Positions 62,506 to 64,000 of a DNA stretch of 64,000 bases are shown here, piece after piece. The notes under the pieces were generated by a model. That model ran no database searches, had not been told where the DNA came from, and saw only the letters and a list, made by a program, of their open reading frames with translations. The position numbers and the translations under genes were made by a program. Source of the stretch: Chamaesiphon minutus PCC 6605. Its GTDB lineage: Bacteria; Cyanobacteriota; Cyanobacteriia; Cyanobacteriales; Chamaesiphonaceae. The DNA lies in NCBI RefSeq assembly GCF_000317145.1, contig NC_019697.1, forward strand, positions 2,170,001-2,234,000, given 5' to 3'. Each line of letters starts with the position of its first letter. The stretch's first letter is position 1.

Positions 62506-62614
62506 ATGCAAAGTCCGCCTGTCTTGAAAAGGTGCTCTACTTGGGGAAACCCCAAGACCGCACTTTTCGCTACGCGGACTGGGAGATTAGTCCGCGTAGG
62601 CGGACTTTGCACCA
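62506..62614. repeat. GTCCGC hairpin interrupted by another palindromic repeat
   Basis: The left arm GCAAAGTCCGCCT stops at 62520; about 51 bases later it resumes as TACGCGGACT, and the right arm AGTCCGCGTAGGCGGACTTT follows. The insert (62521-62571) has its own inverted structure: AAAAGGTGC/GCACTTTT outside and CTTGGGGAAACCCCAAG inside. One repeat family has inserted into another. Confidence 0.75.
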
Positions 62615-62626
62615 TGAGCGGCGATT

Positions 62627-62806
62627 TCAATCGCGCGATGCAACTGAATCTATACCCAAAGCTTGTTGCAATATCTTACGCTCCTCGATCGATAGTTCCA
62701 TCCACACTCTCGGATCGTCTGGTTTTTGCTTATAATGCAGCGCGGTGGTGAGTAAGCATAAGGGTATTCGATCGACTAAATCCACCGCTATCGCCTCGTG
62801 CTGCAC
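62627..62806 (-). CDS. possible small protein (59 aa)
   Basis: From GTG at 62806 the frame reads MQHEAIAVDLVDRIPLCLLT, TALHYKQKPDDPRVWMELSI and EERKILQQALGIDSVASRD. Its composition is that of a real small helical protein (MELSIEERKILQQAL). The last five codons overlap the flank of the hairpin repeat, so the original C-terminus may have been altered. GGAG is too far upstream (15 bases) to be convincing and no ATG exists. I do not recognise the family; a gene remnant is possible. Confidence 0.35.
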   Translation of the reverse strand: MQHEAIAVDLVDRIPLCLLTTALHYKQKPDDPRVWMELSIEERKILQQALGIDSVASRD

Positions 62807-62892
62807 GAAAATTTGACGACGATTCTCCTACGGAGGCTCTGCCAACGCGCTATCATCGATCTAGACGATCGGATTAAATCGAGGTAAAATCT

Positions 62893-63570
62893 ATGTTGAA
62901 GTTTTACTACGCGACGATTTCGGCCAATTCGCAACGAGTTTGGATTACTTTACTAGAGAAACAAATTCCCTTTGAACCAATTATCGTCAACCTGGATGGC
63001 GAACAATTTCAATCCGAATTTACTGCTATCAACCCACTGCAACAAGTTCCAGCGATCGTCGATGACGGATTGCGGATATTTGAATCATTAGCGATTTTAG
63101 ACTACCTCGAAGCGAAATATCCCGTGCCGGAGTTAATGCCAAAAGAATTGGATAAATTGGCAATTGCGCGGATGATTTCGATAATTTCCCTAACTGAGTT
63201 ACAGCCTGCTGCCATTACATTAAGCAAGCAACTGATAGGAGTAGAGATCGATCCAACGAGCGTTGAAAAGGCACGACAACGCGCGAACGCAATTTTACAA
63301 TTTTTTGAGGATACGATTGCTGGCGCAGACAGCAAGCTGTTCGGAGATCGCCCCTACTTCACTGGAAATACATTTACGATAGCCGATATTGTCGCGGGTA
63401 CGCTGGTTCCATCTGTCGCTATGTTTGGTATTTCATTAGATTCTTATCCTGGTTTAAATGCCTGGATCGAGCGATTGTCGCAGCGCGAGAGTTTTCGACA
63501 AACGGCACCAACTCCAGAGGGGGTTCAGGCGGCATTACCAACCATTAAGAAAATTCTAGAAACACGATAA
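62893..63570 (+). CDS. glutathione S-transferase family protein
   Basis: The 225-aa protein has a GST thioredoxin-like N-domain (MLKFYYATISANSQRVWITL, with the cis-Pro in QQVPAIVDDGLRIFESLAIL) and an all-helical C-domain with TIADIVAGTL. The ES pair that binds the glutathione glutamyl group is present (FESLAILDYLE), and Ser near residue 11 is a likely catalytic residue. It should conjugate glutathione to electrophiles or act as peroxidase. AGG lies 7 bases before the ATG. It is convergent with the DUF1272 gene. Confidence 0.88.
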   Translation: MLKFYYATISANSQRVWITLLEKQIPFEPIIVNLDGEQFQSEFTAINPLQQVPAIVDDGLRIFESLAILDYLEAKYPVPELMPKELDKLAIARMISIISLTELQPAAITLSKQLIGVEIDPTSVEKARQRANAILQFFEDTIAGADSKLFGDRPYFTGNTFTIADIVAGTLVPSVAMFGISLDSYPGLNAWIERLSQRESFRQTAPTPEGVQAALPTIKKILETR

Positions 63571-63619
63571 CAGCATTTTAACCCTACCTTTAATCTGCTT
63601 TAATTAGGTATTTTCTACA

Positions 63620-63931
63620 CTACCGTTGTTCTGGAGGCAAGTTATTAATTGCAGCTACCAGCTTGGCATAAGCAGCTAGATCTACTGGCTTATGTTTGAC
63701 TTTGATGCTGGCAGGATCGTTGCTAAGATAATTGTTATCTTTCCAGTTTTTCGATGGTCGAATCGGTCTGGAAACAAAGCCACCACCACAATTTGGGCAA
63801 ATATTATTGCCTAAAATACTATCCACACAAGTAGCGCAAAAGGTACATTCATAAGTACAAATGCGAGCCTCAAGTGAGTCTGGTGGCAATGCTTTATTAC
63901 AATGTTCGCAGGTTGGTCTAAGTTCGAGCAT
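63620..63931 (-). CDS. DUF1272 zinc-ribbon-like protein
   Basis: The 103-aa protein starts with MLELRPTCEHCNKALPPDSL and continues EARICTYECTFCATCVDSIL and CPNCGGGFVSRPIRP: four Cys-x2-Cys pairs or near pairs typical of DUF1272, a small family expected to bind zinc. The C-terminal 45 residues (YLSNDPASIKVKHKPVDLAA) extend beyond the usual domain. AGGAG precedes the ATG at good distance. The function of the family is unknown. Confidence 0.85.
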   Translation of the reverse strand: MLELRPTCEHCNKALPPDSLEARICTYECTFCATCVDSILGNNICPNCGGGFVSRPIRPSKNWKDNNYLSNDPASIKVKHKPVDLAAYAKLVAAINNLPPEQR

Positions 63932-64000
63932 AATTCTCCTGTTGGCGATCGTTAACGTTAGACGGCAAGATCCTTTCGATATTAAAGGTTACTAAAAATC

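Overview
The window looks like a cyanobacterial chromosome segment. The evidence is the very high density of CGATCG/GCGATCGC-type (HIP1-like) octamers, a Cph1-type phytochrome with an Rcp1-type receiver, a CYP110-like P450, a DUF4278 protein, large STAND proteins with WD40 propellers, and families of short palindromic repeats typical of cyanobacteria. No rRNA, tRNA, CRISPR array or complete transposase was seen.

Layout. 1-9.2 kb (minus strand): a giant Ser/Thr kinase-STAND-GAF-PAS-AAA fusion cut by the window edge, an FAD oxidoreductase and an HTH-AAA protein. 9.3-22.4 kb (plus strand): P450, a small membrane protein, an alpha/beta hydrolase, an unknown protein, a GAF protein, a DUF4278/degenerate-receiver/Coq4-like trio, a di-haem cytochrome c peroxidase overlapping a DAHL hybrid kinase, and a HisKA-HisKA-REC-HisKA_3 kinase with a NarL-type regulator. 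Several of these transcription units share an upstream element built of 11-bp direct repeats, which suggests one regulon. 22.5-25.7 kb: a NACHT-HEAT STAND gene apparently broken by a 5-bp tandem duplication. 25.9-30.9 kb: two more proteins carrying the tandem HisKA module, fused to a ParA/MinD ATPase or to REC/PAS/REC; the second gene lies between inverted copies of a repeat element. 31.3-34.9 kb: a membrane protein fusing a class II glutamine amidotransferase and a SIS isomerase domain. 35.2-38.4 kb: a LysR regulator divergent from a three-gene oxidoreductase operon.

38.4-44 kb is the most unusual part. attC-like folded sites (paired TAAC/GTTA cores, one extra-helical G, adjacency to stop and start codons) separate a DUF4365 gene pair, an AAC(3)-I-like acetyltransferase and a SelO gene. 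This looks like an integron cassette array without a visible integrase (CALIN). A ~0.5-kb direct repeat flanks part of it, followed by a broken copy of the 3' end of the amidotransferase/SIS gene. A half attC follows the DinB gene at 52.3 kb.

44-64 kb: a secreted VCBS-like protein, an aspartoacylase remnant overlapping a glutaminase, a hybrid kinase, the phytochrome/Rcp1 pair and a receiver with Glu in place of the phospho-Asp, a phosphoribosyltransferase remnant, DinB, two paralogous NB-ARC/14-WD40 proteins around a cupin, a secreted caspase/C13-like peptidase with an EF-hand-like loop, a GST and a DUF1272 zinc-ribbon-like protein.

The dominant theme is signal transduction (kinases, receivers, STAND NTPases) plus redox enzymes. 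All functions are inferred from sequence motifs recalled by eye; no database search was possible.
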